A stretch of 64,000 bases of DNA from Euzebya tangerina (GCF_003074135.1 NZ_PPDK01000002.1:62001-126000); one strand, 5' to 3'. Shown: positions 8,412 through 16,914, numbered from the stretch's first letter. Program-made: numbers and translations. The notes: generated from the letters alone by a model not told the origin.

Positions 8412-8483
8412 CTCGGGGAGAAGGACTTGAACCCTCAATAACTGGACCAGAACCAGTCGTGTTACCGATTACACCATCCCCGA
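8412..8483 (-). tRNA. tRNA-Gln (anticodon CTG)
   Basis: The cloverleaf on the minus strand has acceptor TCGGGGA/TCCCCGA, anticodon stem ACTGG/CCAGT around loop TTCTGGT (anticodon CTG) and the T-loop TTCAAGT. The discriminator is G and CCA is not encoded. It lies 35 nt upstream of tRNA-Glu and the two are probably one transcript. It reads CAG codons. Confidence 0.93.
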
Positions 8484-8562
8484 ATGGGAACGCCACCGTC
8501 CGAGGAGGAGGTAGCGGACACTTGAGACTAGCAGCGGCCCGTCCGGTCCTGCAACGTGACTC

Positions 8563-9354
8563 GTGACCGACGCCACCCTGGCAGGGTGGTCCGCCGTGAG
8601 CGTGTTTCTGATCGCCTTCCTCGGCGCCGTGTTGCCCTGTCTGGCCTGGTTGCGCTTCTTCTACACGCGCGACAAGTACGAGCCTGAGCCGCCGGCGCTC
8701 ATCGCGAAGCTGTTCGTGATCGGAGCTCTCCCCGTCGGGTTCCTCGCCGGGATCCTGAACACCATCGCGCTGCTGTTCCTCTCGGGCGGGCGCCTCGACG
8801 GACCGGCCGCCGTGGCGCAGTTCACCACGCTGGCCGTCGTCGTGGCCCCGATCACCGAGGAGACGCTCAAGTACCTGGGTGCCGGCCTCGGAACACGGCG
8901 GAGCAGGGCGTTCGACGAGCCGATGGACGGGATCATCTACGGCACCACGGTGGGCCTCGGCTTCGCCGCCGCGGAGACCATCGACTACCTCATCCAGGCG
9001 TATCAGGGATTCGGGCCGCTGGGCACACCGATCGGCTTCTGCGATCCAGGGGCGGGCTGCCTCCTGGTCGTGGCCTTCCTCCGCGGCATCGGCTCGGCGC
9101 TGCTCCATGCCACGGCTGGTGGCATCGCCGGGTACGGACTCTCCCGACGGCGGATCGATGGCCGGGGGCGCGCGGCGGCACTGCTCTGGATCGCCATCGC
9201 GATGGGCGTGCACGCCCTCTGGAACGGCGTGGCCTTCATCTCGCTGGTCGTGCCGGTCGCGATCTACGCGGTGCTGGTCCGCCGCGCGCTGCGGCGCTCA
9301 CCGTTCGTCGCTCGTGGTGTACGGCCGCTGCGCTCACCGCACCCACCGACGTGA
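8563..9354 (+). CDS. prsW: PrsW-family intramembrane metalloprotease
   Basis: This 263-residue polytopic membrane protein (about seven to eight hydrophobic segments) carries the PrsW/abortive-infection protease motifs: Glu99-Glu100 in ITEETLK, Glu138 in AAAETIDY, His182 in SALLHATAGG and His217 in MGVHALWNG, each within or next to membrane segments. PrsW of Bacillus cleaves the anti-sigma factor RsiW at site 1; in actinobacteria the substrates are mostly unknown. The start is GTG at 8563. It stands alone between the tRNA genes and a convergent membrane-protein gene, so no partner anti-sigma factor is seen here. Confidence 0.8.
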   Translation: MTDATLAGWSAVSVFLIAFLGAVLPCLAWLRFFYTRDKYEPEPPALIAKLFVIGALPVGFLAGILNTIALLFLSGGRLDGPAAVAQFTTLAVVVAPITEETLKYLGAGLGTRRSRAFDEPMDGIIYGTTVGLGFAAAETIDYLIQAYQGFGPLGTPIGFCDPGAGCLLVVAFLRGIGSALLHATAGGIAGYGLSRRRIDGRGRAAALLWIAIAMGVHALWNGVAFISLVVPVAIYAVLVRRALRRSPFVARGVRPLRSPHPPT

Positions 9355-9384
9355 CTGCGTGTCCGCTCGGTCGGAGTAGGCGGA

Positions 9385-9843
9385 TCAGGGGGACACGTCG
9401 GACGCGGCGCCCGCACGGTCCCCGCGTGCCAGCGCACGCCGTGCATCCGGCATCAGCAAGAGGCCGCCCAACACCACCGCCAGACCGATGCCGAGGGCAC
9501 TCACGACGCCGCGGTACTGCATGACACCGCTTGCGATCGCCAGTCCGGAGATGACCAGTCCCGCGAGCCACGCCCACCGTGCCCGTGCGCGAAGACCTGC
9601 GGCCAGGACGGCGAACAGCACCGTGCCGATGCCGAACGCCACCACCGCAGGGACGACGACCCGGTTCCCTCCGGGGCCGAGCGCGCTCAGCAGGGGGATC
9701 TCAACGCCGGCGTGAGCCACTGCCATGATCAGGCACCCGACAGCGGCGATCGCAGCCACCGACGCTGCGGCAATCAGCGACCTGGTGGACCCCGGAGCAG
9801 GACCGGTGAGAGGACGAGACGAGACCGATCCGGAGGTGTCCAT
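9385..9843 (-). CDS. Four-helix membrane protein of unknown function
   Basis: This 152-residue protein has a short polar N-terminus and four strongly hydrophobic segments (about residues 22-42, 60-82, 90-108 and 113-130), then a charged C-terminal tail (ARRALARGDRAG). No family is recognisable. The ATG at 9843 was chosen because it lies 7 nt after a TAGCGT box on the minus strand, a pattern seen at many starts in this window; an ATG 9 nt further upstream is possible. It is divergent from the small acidic protein at 9897, with only 53 nt between starts. Confidence 0.6.
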   Translation of the reverse strand: MDTSGSVSSRPLTGPAPGSTRSLIAAASVAAIAAVGCLIMAVAHAGVEIPLLSALGPGGNRVVVPAVVAFGIGTVLFAVLAAGLRARARWAWLAGLVISGLAIASGVMQYRGVVSALGIGLAVVLGGLLLMPDARRALARGDRAGAASDVSP

Positions 9844-9896
9844 CACCGCCACGCTATCGCCGTCGCGGTCGGTGCGGCGTCGGTAGAGTCCGCCGT

Positions 9897-10187
9897 GTGA
9901 CTGACGACATCACGGGCGCCCTGGGCGGAGACTCATCGGTCGATGACGAGGAGGACCAGGCGAGGTTCCAGCGGGTGAGCGCCCAACTCAAGGTCGCCTT
10001 CCAGGCCCTCTCCGGCTCGGACGCGGCTGGCTCCGACCTGCCCGACGAGGAGAAGCCGGAGTGGCACCGGCGGCTGATCGCCATCACCAACTCCTCCAAG
10101 CACGACCTCGCGACGGCGGAGAAGCGTCTGGAGCGCTACTGGGACGACTGGGAGGCGGTGACGGGGACCCGCCCAACCAGCCCCTAG
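9897..10187 (+). CDS. Small acidic protein of unknown function
   Basis: This 96-residue soluble protein is rich in Asp and Glu at the N-terminus (SVDDEEDQARF) and then looks helical (QLKVAFQALSG, LATAEKRLERYWDDWEAVTG). No family is recognised. The GTG at 9897 is 7 nt after TAGAGT (9884-9889), indicating a leaderless start. It overlaps the convergent cold-shock-like gene by 4 nt at its 3' end. Coding is supported by the promoter and by typical codon use; function cannot be stated. Confidence 0.55.
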   Translation: MTDDITGALGGDSSVDDEEDQARFQRVSAQLKVAFQALSGSDAAGSDLPDEEKPEWHRRLIAITNSSKHDLATAEKRLERYWDDWEAVTGTRPTSP

Positions 10188-10390
10188 AGCGAGACGATCT
10201 GCAGGTTCTCGACCGTCCTGTCGTCGTCTGTCCCCTCGAGATCGAACCGGACGCGCTGCCCGATCCGCAGCTCGAGGAGCCGCGACTCATCGAACGTCCG
10301 CGTGCCATAGGAGAGCTCCGTCAGGTCGTCCAGCACCAGCGTTCCGGTGCGCGTCTCACTGTCGAAGCTCTTGATGGTGCCCTGCGGCAT
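10184..10390 (-). CDS. Cold-shock-domain-like small protein
   Basis: This 68-residue protein begins MPQGTIKSFDSETRTGTLVL, which resembles the first strands of cold-shock (OB-fold) proteins, and ends in a beta-rich stretch (LRIGQRVRFDLEG, VENLQIVSL). The aromatic RNA-binding motifs of classical Csp proteins (KGFGFI, VFVHF) are not kept, so RNA binding is uncertain. The ATG at 10390 was chosen because the homology starts there; a longer frame upstream is out of character. It ends 4 nt inside the convergent acidic-protein gene and lies downstream of cofC on the same strand. Confidence 0.65.
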   Translation of the reverse strand: MPQGTIKSFDSETRTGTLVLDDLTELSYGTRTFDESRLLELRIGQRVRFDLEGTDDDRTVENLQIVSL

Positions 10391-10466
10391 CAGCTTGGTC
10401 CTGTCGTCGTCGGATGCAGAGGTCGGATGGCGAGGTCGGATGGAGGAGTCGGCTGGCGATCCCGGC

Positions 10467-11090
10467 TCAACTGTCCGTCGAGGATACGATGCGCCCGGCA
10501 GCGGTCCAACCGTGGACCCGCTCGAGGTCGGCCGGTCGGTCCAGGTCCAGGGCCAGCCCGGGGATCCACACCGCACGCGCCGGCACGCCCGCTCGCTCCG
10601 CCGCGGCCAGATGGCGCTCAGCCGAGTCCGGACCGAAGTGGGGCCCGATGGCATCCCCCGGTCGGCGGACCAGAGCCCCGGTGCCGCCGTCCGCGGTCGG
10701 GGCGACGACCACGCCGGTCGGAGCCGGCTGGAGCAGCGCGTCCAGGTCCTCGGGCACGACCAGTGGCAGGTCCGCCGGGAGCACGATCGAGGCCTCACCC
10801 TCGAGCATCTGGTCGGCCTGCCGTATGGCGTCGTTCAGCCCGGTCGTGGCAGGGGACTCCGGGACCACGGTGAACCCGTGATCCCGGGCCCAGGACGCCC
10901 CCACGTCATCGCCGGTCACCACCACGCAGCCGGCAACACCGGACGCACCCCGGACGGCTGCTGCCACGCGGGAGAAGGTCCGCCGCATCAACAGGGCCCG
11001 GTCAGCCTGCGACAGCGTCGGCGCCATCCGGGACTTCGAGCGTGCGATCGCCTTCAGCGGGATCACGGCCACGACGCTGGATGGGTTCAC
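10467..11090 (-). CDS. cofC: 2-phospho-L-lactate (or PEP) guanylyltransferase, F420 biosynthesis
   Basis: This 207-residue nucleotidyltransferase matches CofC/FbiD. The N-terminal VAVIPLKAIARSKSRMAP contains the conserved PxKxxxxSKxR NTP-binding pattern, and TTGLNDAIRQA, VLPADLPLV and the late ADLERVHGW are typical of the family. The enzyme activates 2-phospholactate or phosphoenolpyruvate with GTP in the route to coenzyme F420. The GTG at 11090 is 8 nt after TATGAT on the minus strand, suggesting a leaderless start. No other F420 biosynthesis gene is in the window, but a possible F420-type enzyme is at 38609. It is divergent from ddl. Confidence 0.88.
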   Translation of the reverse strand: MNPSSVVAVIPLKAIARSKSRMAPTLSQADRALLMRRTFSRVAAAVRGASGVAGCVVVTGDDVGASWARDHGFTVVPESPATTGLNDAIRQADQMLEGEASIVLPADLPLVVPEDLDALLQPAPTGVVVAPTADGGTGALVRRPGDAIGPHFGPDSAERHLAAAERAGVPARAVWIPGLALDLDRPADLERVHGWTAAGRIVSSTDS

Positions 11091-11157
11091 GGCCGCGGAT
11101 CATATTCCCCTTCCCACTACACTGCTGGCGCCGTCGACCCCCAGGAAGTGAGTCAGC

Positions 11158-12294
11158 ATGCCCGCCGAGGACACCACGCCGACCGCCGCGGATGTTCCGC
11201 GCCAGCGGGTCCTGGTCCTCTTCGGGGGGCGGTCCAGCGAACACGAGGTCTCCTGCCTCTCTGCGCGCGGCGTCCTGTGGGCCATCGACCGGGAGCGCTA
11301 CGACGTCGTGGCGGTGGGGATCACCAAGGACGGTCGCTGGGTGCTGATGCCGCAGGGCGTGCCGGCCACCAGGGAGGGCACGCTGCCGGCCGTGCCCTCC
11401 GGCGGGACCCTGGTCACGGTCGCCACCACCGAGGCAGGAACCGAGCTGCTGCAGCTGACGGAGGACGGCTCGGCCTCACTCGGCACGATCGACGTCTGCT
11501 TCCCGGTGCTGCACGGCCCCTACGGCGAGGACGGCACGATCCAGGGGTACCTGGCCAGCGCCGGCGTCCCCTACGTCGGTGCCGACGTCGCCGCCAGTGC
11601 CATCGCCGTGGACAAGCGGCAGATGAAGCACGTCTTCGCGGCCGCGGGTCTGCCCCAGGTCGCCCACGACGTGGTCATGCGCGAGGACTGGGATGCCGAC
11701 ACGGGCGCCGAGCTCGACCGGATCGAGGCCGCGCTCGAGTACCCGCTGTTCACCAAGCCCGCACGGCAGGGCTCGTCCATCGGGATCAACCGGGTTGCTG
11801 ACCGGGAGGCGTTGGCCGCCGGCGTGGTCGAGGCACTGGAGTACGACCGGGTCGTGATCATCGAGGAGGGCCTCGACGGTGTGCGCGAGCTCGAGTGCGG
11901 GGTCATCGGCAACGACACCATCGAGGTGACCGTGCCGGGGGAGACCCTCCACACCGGGGAGGCGTTCTACGACTTCGAGGCCAAGTACCTCGAGCCCGTC
12001 CAGCTGCAGTGTCCGGCCCGGGTGTCCGACGAGGTCGCGGAGGCGTGTCAGGACTTCGCTGCTCAGGCCTACCGGGCCATCGGGGCCCGCGGGATGGCCC
12101 GGGTCGACTTCTTCTACGACACCACCACGGACCGGTTGCTGGTGAACGAGATCAACACCATCCCGGGTCTGACCCCGCAGTCGATGTTCCCGCCCGTGTG
12201 GGCGGCCTCAGGCCTCGAGTTCAAGGACCTGATCGACCGACTGCTGTCGCTCGCCGTGGAGGCTGCAGAGGTCAGCGCGCACTACGCGCCCTGA
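11158..12294 (+). CDS. ddl: D-alanine--D-alanine ligase
   Basis: This 378-residue ATP-grasp enzyme joins two D-alanines for peptidoglycan precursors. It shows the Ddl N-terminal block VLFGGRSSEHEVSCLSARGV, the substrate-site VLHGPYGEDGTIQG, the ATP-grasp FTKPARQGSSIGINRV, and the C-terminal metal site RVDFFYD and VNEINTIPGLTPQSMFP. The ATG is preceded by AGGAAG, and a TACACT -10 box at 11118-11123 implies a leader of about 30 nt, unlike many neighbours. It heads the conserved actinobacterial ddl-thiL-recG-coaD region. Confidence 0.95.
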   Translation: MPAEDTTPTAADVPRQRVLVLFGGRSSEHEVSCLSARGVLWAIDRERYDVVAVGITKDGRWVLMPQGVPATREGTLPAVPSGGTLVTVATTEAGTELLQLTEDGSASLGTIDVCFPVLHGPYGEDGTIQGYLASAGVPYVGADVAASAIAVDKRQMKHVFAAAGLPQVAHDVVMREDWDADTGAELDRIEAALEYPLFTKPARQGSSIGINRVADREALAAGVVEALEYDRVVIIEEGLDGVRELECGVIGNDTIEVTVPGETLHTGEAFYDFEAKYLEPVQLQCPARVSDEVAEACQDFAAQAYRAIGARGMARVDFFYDTTTDRLLVNEINTIPGLTPQSMFPPVWAASGLEFKDLIDRLLSLAVEAAEVSAHYAP

Positions 12295-12300
12295 CCCGAC

Positions 12301-12340
12301 GAGGTGAGGTTCCCCGCTACGAGGTGAGGTTCCCCGCTAC
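12301..12340. repeat. Perfect tandem duplication of a 20-bp unit
   Basis: Two identical 20-base copies (GAGGTGAGGTTCCCCGCTAC) stand head to tail directly after the ddl stop, and a partial third copy (GAGGTCAGAGGT) runs into the 3' end of the convergent Lrp-type gene. The unit has no strong hairpin of its own. It lies where a terminator would be expected. Confidence 0.8.
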
Positions 12341-12344
12341 GAGG

Positions 12345-12578
12345 TCAGAGGTGCACCACCGGGCACGTGAGGGTCCGGTCGATGCCAGGGACCCCCTGGA
12401 TCTTCGCGACGACCATCCGTCCCAGCTCGTTGACGTCCTCCGCCTGTGCACGGACGACGACGTCGTAGGGACCGGTGACGTCCTCCGCGGCGACGACACC
12501 ATCGATCTTCGCCACGGCCTCGGCGACGTCGGCGGCCTTGCCGACCTCGGTCAGGATCAGGATGTAGGCAGAAACCAC
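12345..12578 (-). CDS. Stand-alone Lrp/AsnC ligand-binding (RAM) domain protein
   Basis: This 77-residue protein is only the effector domain of Lrp/AsnC regulators, without a helix-turn-helix: AYILILTEVGKAADVAEAVAKI, VTGPYDVVVRAQAED, ELGRMVVAKIQGVPGIDRTLTCPVV. Such single RAM proteins form beta-sheet dimers and higher rings and may bind amino acids. The start is GTG at 12578 with GAGAGG upstream. It follows the dodecin gene on the same strand after 35 nt, so the two are probably co-transcribed. It is not a DNA-binding regulator by itself. Confidence 0.85.
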   Translation of the reverse strand: MVSAYILILTEVGKAADVAEAVAKIDGVVAAEDVTGPYDVVVRAQAEDVNELGRMVVAKIQGVPGIDRTLTCPVVHL

Positions 12579-12613
12579 GGCGGATCCTCTCAGGCCGACA
12601 GGGGTCGGCCGCG

Positions 12614-12826
12614 CTAGACGGCGGGACGGTCGATCTCGAAGTACAGCCTGATCGTCGTGCGGAACTCCATCGTGTCGTCGGCGGTGACCGAAGCGCCGGT
12701 CGACAGCACGTCGAGACGCGTGATCCGACGGATCGTCCGGGCGGCCTCGCGTACAGCCTCACGGGCCGCATCGTCCCAACTGTGGTCCGACACACCTTCC
12801 AGTTCGATCGAGTTCAAGACAGGCAT
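12614..12826 (-). CDS. Dodecin-family flavin-binding protein
   Basis: This 70-residue protein matches dodecins: a short strand, a long helix (HSWDDAAREAVREAARTIRRI) and two long strands (RLDVLSTGASVT, EFRTTIRLYFEID). Dodecins assemble into hollow 12-mers that store riboflavin, FMN or CoA/FMN and protect them from light. The ATG at 12826 is only 34 bp from the divergent thiL start. A TAGGCT box on the minus strand lies 9 nt before the ATG. Confidence 0.8.
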   Translation of the reverse strand: MPVLNSIELEGVSDHSWDDAAREAVREAARTIRRITRLDVLSTGASVTADDTMEFRTTIRLYFEIDRPAV

Positions 12827-12835
12827 GGTCGGCGG

Positions 12836-12852
12836 AGCCTATCCCATACCAT
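12836..12852. promoter_or_regulatory. Overlapping back-to-back promoters of dodecin and thiL
   Basis: The dodecin -10 box (TAGGCT on the minus strand, 12836-12841) and the thiL -10 box (TACCAT, 12847-12852) are only 5 bp apart in a 34-bp intergenic space. Each promoter's -35 region must lie inside the other's start region, so the two can hardly be occupied at once. Confidence 0.5.
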
Positions 12853-12860
12853 CCGCGAGC

Positions 12861-13850
12861 ATGACCCCCGTCGGAGAGTTCAGCCGTCTCGCCGCCCTCA
12901 CCCCGCACCTCGCCAAGACCTCGGCGCGGGTCCCCGTGGGTGTGGGCGACGACGCGGCGGTCGTCCGGGTCGGCGAGACCGATGTGGTGATCTGCGTCGA
13001 CACGATCGTGGAGGGCGTCCACGTCGATCGAGACGTCTCGAGCCCCGAGGACATCGGCTGGAAGTCGATGGCGGTCAACTTGAGTGACATCGCGGCCATG
13101 GGGGCCGTGCCGCGCGCAGCCGTGGTGGGCCTCAACCGTCCGTCGACGCTGGATGAGGACGACATCGAAGCGCTCTATCGCGGGATGGCGCAGGCCGCCG
13201 CCCGACACGACTTCGAGGTGGTCGGGGGCGACACCGTCACCAGCACGGAGTGGTCGATCTCGGTCACGATGCTGGGGGAGATGCCGGCCGACACCGCACC
13301 GGTGACCCGCGGTGGCGCAGCGGCCGGGGACATCGTGATCCTGGTCGGGGAGATCGGCGCTGGCGCGGCCGCGCTCTGGGCCCGCGAGCACGAGCAGACC
13401 CCGTGGACCCACCACCTCTCCCGTCATCGTCGCCCCCGCCCGCTGGTCCGCACCGGTCCGGTCCTGGCCGGCCTCGGCGTCACCGCGATGATCGACATCA
13501 GTGATGGGGTCGGTATCGATGCCCGGCACATCTGTGATGCCTCCGACGTCAGCATGAACCTGATCGCCGAGGCCCTGGCGGTGGCGGTCGCCCCCGGCGT
13601 GGCCGATGTCGTCGGCGAGGGCTGGTTGACCACCGCCGTCGGCGGTGGCGAGGACTTCGCCCTCCTGGCCACCGTGCCGTCGGGGCAGTGGGCGACGCTG
13701 AAGGAGGAGGTGGCTGCCACGGGGGAGGCAGTGGCCCACCGGATCGGCGTCGTCGGTCCGCCGCCCGCCGAAGGCGAACCACGGGTGTTGCTGGAGGGCT
13801 CGGGGGATCTCAGCACACCGATCGACACGCTCGGCTACGACCACGGCTGA
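12861..13850 (+). CDS. thiL: Thiamine-monophosphate kinase
   Basis: The 329-residue protein phosphorylates thiamine monophosphate to the active cofactor with ATP. Family features in order are EFSRLAAL, GVGDDAAVV (the metal-binding Asp pair), VDTIVEGVHVDRD, WKSMAVNLSDIAAMGA, VGGDTVTS, MIDISDGV and the C-terminal GGGEDFALLATV. The ATG at 12861 sits 8 nt after TACCAT and matches the usual ThiL length; a longer upstream frame overlaps the dodecin gene. It is part of the conserved ddl-thiL-thiD-recG order. Confidence 0.95.
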   Translation: MTPVGEFSRLAALTPHLAKTSARVPVGVGDDAAVVRVGETDVVICVDTIVEGVHVDRDVSSPEDIGWKSMAVNLSDIAAMGAVPRAAVVGLNRPSTLDEDDIEALYRGMAQAAARHDFEVVGGDTVTSTEWSISVTMLGEMPADTAPVTRGGAAAGDIVILVGEIGAGAAALWAREHEQTPWTHHLSRHRRPRPLVRTGPVLAGLGVTAMIDISDGVGIDARHICDASDVSMNLIAEALAVAVAPGVADVVGEGWLTTAVGGGEDFALLATVPSGQWATLKEEVAATGEAVAHRIGVVGPPPAEGEPRVLLEGSGDLSTPIDTLGYDHG

Positions 13851-13855
13851 GCGCG

Positions 13856-13875
13856 CCGCGGCGTGGCTGCCGCGG
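13856..13875. terminator. GC hairpin between convergent thiL and gabD
   Basis: CCGCGGC and GCCGCGG form a perfect 7-bp stem around a 6-base loop, 6 nt after the thiL stop and 9 nt before the gabD stop. There is no T-run. Its position between convergent genes supports a bidirectional terminator. Confidence 0.55.
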
Positions 13876-13883
13876 GGCCGCCC

Positions 13884-15257
13884 CTACTCGGCGATCATCA
13901 CACTCTTGGTGTTGACGAACTCGAGGATCCCGTGGCCCCCGTGCTCACGGCCGTAGCCCGAGTCCTTCACCCCGCCGAACGGCATGTTCGGAATCGCCAT
14001 GTTGAAGCAGTTGATGTTGACCATGCCGGTGTCGAACTCCTCACGGGCCAGCTCCGTGGCCCGCTCGACGTCAGCTGAGAAGATCCCGCCGCCCAGACCG
14101 AATCGGGAGTCGTTGGCCACTCGCATGGCCTCGGTGTCGTCGGTCACCCGGATGAGCGAGGCCACGGGGCCGAACAGCTCCTCGTCGTAGGCGGGCATGC
14201 CGGGTGAGACGTCCTCGAGGACCGTCGCCGGGTAGAAGAAGCCCGGTCCCTCCGGCACGACCCCGCCGACGACCGCCGTGGCACCTGCGGTCACCGACGC
14301 GGCGACCTGCTCGTGCAGCGTGTCCCGCAGATCCTCCCGGGCGATCGGGCCCAGCTGGGTGTCGCGATCCATCGGGTCGCCCAACTGCTGGTTGCGGAAC
14401 TGCTCGGCGAGGGCCACGGCGAAGTCGTCGAAGACGGCGTCGGTGACCACGAACCGCTTGGCGGCCACACAGGTCTCCCCGTTGTTGTACAGCCGGCCCA
14501 TGGTGCAGGTCTTCACGGCCAGGTCGAGGTCGGCGTCGGAGAGGATGAGGTAGGCGTCGTTGGACCCGAGCTCCATCACCGACTTCTTCAGGTGTCGGCC
14601 GGCCTCCGCCGCCACAGCCTTGCCGGCACGGACGCTGCCGGTCAGGGTCACGCCGCGGATGGCGTCGTGTCCGATGAGCGCCGAGGTCTGCTCGTCGCTG
14701 GTGAGCAGGACCTGGAAGGCGTCATCGGGGACACCGGCCTCGCGGTACAGCCGTTGCAGCTCCAGAGCCGTTCCCCAGACGTTGGCGGCGTGCTTCAGCA
14801 GCACGGTGTTGCCGGCCGCGAGCTGGGAGACGCTGTAGCGAATCACCTGGTAGACCGGAAAGTTCCACGGCTGGATGCCCAGGATCACGCCCGTCGGCTG
14901 CTTGGTGACCACGGCGCGGCCACGATGGAAGGTGCGCTCCTCGTCGGCCAGCAGCTCGGCGGCGTTGTCCGCGGTGTAGTCGCAGATCGCGGCGCAGGAC
15001 GTGACCTCCTGCTTGGCGTGCCGTCGCGTCTTGCCCATCTCCGTGGTCATCAACGCGCTCAGGTCGTCGACGTGCTCGACCAGCACCTCGCCGATCCGCT
15101 TGACGATGGCCGCCCGCTCACCGACATCGGTACGCCGCCACTCCCCGAAGGCCGTGTGAGCCGTCTGCGCCATGGCTGCCGCCTCCTCGTCGGCGTGCAG
15201 CGTGTAGGTCTCGATGGCCTCGCCAGTGGTCGGGTTGATCGTGGTGTGGGTCGACAT
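13884..15257 (-). CDS. gabD: NAD(P)-dependent succinate-semialdehyde dehydrogenase (GabD type)
   Basis: This 457-residue aldehyde dehydrogenase has the short, NAD-dependent succinate-semialdehyde dehydrogenase form. The proton-path Glu229 lies in VMELGSNDAY, the nucleophile Cys263 in NNGETCVAAKRF, and the N-terminal block begins TINPTTGEAIETY. It oxidises succinate semialdehyde to succinate, feeding GABA-type degradation into the TCA cycle. The ATG at 15257 was chosen because it follows TACGGT by 7 nt and gives the family's usual length; an upstream frame is longer but lacks homology. It is divergent from the EcsC-family gene. Confidence 0.88.
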   Translation of the reverse strand: MSTHTTINPTTGEAIETYTLHADEEAAAMAQTAHTAFGEWRRTDVGERAAIVKRIGEVLVEHVDDLSALMTTEMGKTRRHAKQEVTSCAAICDYTADNAAELLADEERTFHRGRAVVTKQPTGVILGIQPWNFPVYQVIRYSVSQLAAGNTVLLKHAANVWGTALELQRLYREAGVPDDAFQVLLTSDEQTSALIGHDAIRGVTLTGSVRAGKAVAAEAGRHLKKSVMELGSNDAYLILSDADLDLAVKTCTMGRLYNNGETCVAAKRFVVTDAVFDDFAVALAEQFRNQQLGDPMDRDTQLGPIAREDLRDTLHEQVAASVTAGATAVVGGVVPEGPGFFYPATVLEDVSPGMPAYDEELFGPVASLIRVTDDTEAMRVANDSRFGLGGGIFSADVERATELAREEFDTGMVNINCFNMAIPNMPFGGVKDSGYGREHGGHGILEFVNTKSVMIAE

Positions 15258-15312
15258 GGGGGAGACCGTAGCCGACGGACCGGCGGTCGAAACAGCCCTA
15301 GTATCGAGGTCG

Positions 15313-16017
15313 ATGGCGACGGCGGACGGCAAGCGGTGGCGGCGGAGCGGCCAGGGCGATGTGGACACGCGGGAGGCCTCGATTCCCGAGGCGGTCGTCG
15401 TCGAGGTGCTCGACCGTCTGGTCGACGTCGGCGTCGACGGGATCGGCCCGCTCGACTCCGCGATCGAGGTCGCCGAGGCGGCCTTGGCGCTGGAGGCGAG
15501 CAGCGAACAGGCCATCACCCGGGTGATCGCCGATCACGTCAAGTTGGCAGCAGCGGAGGGGTTCGTGACCGGCCTCGGTGGCTTCATCACGCTACCGGTG
15601 GCGCTGCCCGCGAACGTCGCGGCCTACCAGGTCCTCGCCACTCGGATGGTGGCGGCCATCGCCCACATCCGCGGGCATGACGTCACGCAGGAGTCCACCC
15701 AGACCGCCATCCTCTTCCTGCTCTCGGGCGATGACGCGCCGGAGGTGCTGAAGCGCGCCGGGGTCACGCCCAGGCTGAGCTCCCTCACGACGGCGGCTCT
15801 CAAGGACCTCCCGCCGGGTGTGCTGGCCGCGGTGAACAAGGCGATCGCGTTCCGGATGCTGGTGCAGGTCGGCGAGAAGGGGCTGGCCCGCTTCGGCCGC
15901 TTCGTCCCGGGGGTCGGCGGCGTGCTGGGTGGGGGCGTGGATGCCTGGATGATCCGCAAGCTCGGCATCCGGGCTCGCGAGGAGCTCCCGATCGACGCCA
16001 CGACCCGCCGCGCCTGA
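15313..16017 (+). CDS. EcsC-family protein
   Basis: This 234-residue protein fits the EcsC family (named after the third gene of the Bacillus ecs locus; biochemical role unknown). Visible features are a helical N-terminal part, a hydrophobic glycine-rich middle ([21 protein letters not shown]), and [22 protein letters not shown] near the C-terminus, which suggests membrane association. The ATG at 15313 lies 8 nt after TAGTAT (15299-15304), consistent with a leaderless start. It lies 53 nt upstream of thiD on the same strand, but thiD has its own -10 box. Confidence 0.78.
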   Translation: MATADGKRWRRSGQGDVDTREASIPEAVVVEVLDRLVDVGVDGIGPLDSAIEVAEAALALEASSEQAITRVIADHVKLAAAEGFVTGLGGFITLPVALPANVAAYQVLATRMVAAIAHIRGHDVTQESTQTAILFLLSGDDAPEVLKRAGVTPRLSSLTTAALKDLPPGVLAAVNKAIAFRMLVQVGEKGLARFGRFVPGVGGVLGGGVDAWMIRKLGIRAREELPIDATTRRA

Positions 16018-16070
16018 CCTGTGTCAGAGGTCCGCCGTTCCTCTGTGATGGGACCGATACCGTTGGCGGT

Positions 16071-16877
16071 ATGCCCGACCAGCAGTCGCCGCCCGTCGCC
16101 CTGACGATCGCCGGGTCGGACTCCGGCGGCGGAGCCGGCATCCAGGCCGACCTGAAGACCTTCCAGGAACTCGACGTCTTCGGCACCTCGGTCATCGTCG
16201 CCCTGACCGCTCAGAACACCGTCGGCGTCCACGGCGTCCACGCCGTCCCGCCGACCTTCGTCACCGCGCAGCTCGACGCCGTCGCCACCGACATCCGCCC
16301 CGCGGCGACCAAGACCGGGATGTTGGCCTCCAGCCAGCTGATCAGGGTCGTCACCGAGGGGATCCGCCGCCACGAGTTGGACAACGTGGTCGTCGACCCG
16401 GTCGCGGTGTCCAAGCACGGTGACTCCCTCCTGGCCCCCGAGGCCACCCAGACCCTGGTCTCCGAGCTGCTGCCGCTGGCGACCGTCGTCACGCCCAACC
16501 TGGGGGAGGTCGAGCTGCTGACCGGCGTCACGGTCACGGGCATCGCCGACCTCCCACGGGCCGCGGAGGCCGTGCTCGCCCTGGGCCCATCGTGGGTCCT
16601 GGTCAAGGGTGGGCATCTGCCCGACAACGACGACGCCGTCGACCTGCTGGCCGGCGGTGGCCAGACGATCGAGGTCCGCTCCACCCGGTGTGACTCGACC
16701 GACACCCACGGCACGGGGTGCACCCTCTCCTCCGCCATCGCCGCCAACCTCGCCAAGGGGATGAACGTGCCCACCGCGGTGAACGAGGCCAAGACCTACA
16801 TCACCGGGGCCATCCAGCGGGGCATCCGACTGGGCGCCGGCATCGGCCCGGTCGACCACGGCTGGCGGCGCCGCTAG
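16071..16877 (+). CDS. thiD: Hydroxymethylpyrimidine/phosphomethylpyrimidine kinase
   Basis: This 268-residue ribokinase-fold enzyme phosphorylates HMP and then HMP-phosphate in thiamine biosynthesis. It has the substrate loop [26 protein letters not shown], the [13 protein letters not shown] block and the catalytic anion-hole [20 protein letters not shown]. The ATG follows TACCGT (16058-16063) by 7 nt. No TPP riboswitch is present upstream; only 53 nt separate it from the previous gene. Together with thiL 2 kb upstream it suggests local clustering of thiamine genes. Confidence 0.95.
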   Translation: MPDQQSPPVALTIAGSDSGGGAGIQADLKTFQELDVFGTSVIVALTAQNTVGVHGVHAVPPTFVTAQLDAVATDIRPAATKTGMLASSQLIRVVTEGIRRHELDNVVVDPVAVSKHGDSLLAPEATQTLVSELLPLATVVTPNLGEVELLTGVTVTGIADLPRAAEAVLALGPSWVLVKGGHLPDNDDAVDLLAGGGQTIEVRSTRCDSTDTHGTGCTLSSAIAANLAKGMNVPTAVNEAKTYITGAIQRGIRLGAGIGPVDHGWRRR

Positions 16878-16914
16878 GGCCGCGCCGTCGCACCCCTCCG
16901 GTAGCGTGTCGGCT

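Noticed and set aside
8303-8483. Integrated element or attachment site at the tRNA genes
   Set aside because: Neither tRNA 3' end is repeated nearby and no integrase is present in the window.
10347-11801. A 484-codon plus-strand frame over cofC and the ddl start
   Set aside because: It runs antisense to cofC and out of frame with ddl, both of which have clear family motifs.
16018-16070. TPP riboswitch ahead of thiD
   Set aside because: Only 53 bp are available and the -10 box sits 7 nt before the start codon, leaving no leader for a riboswitch; no THI-box motif is seen.
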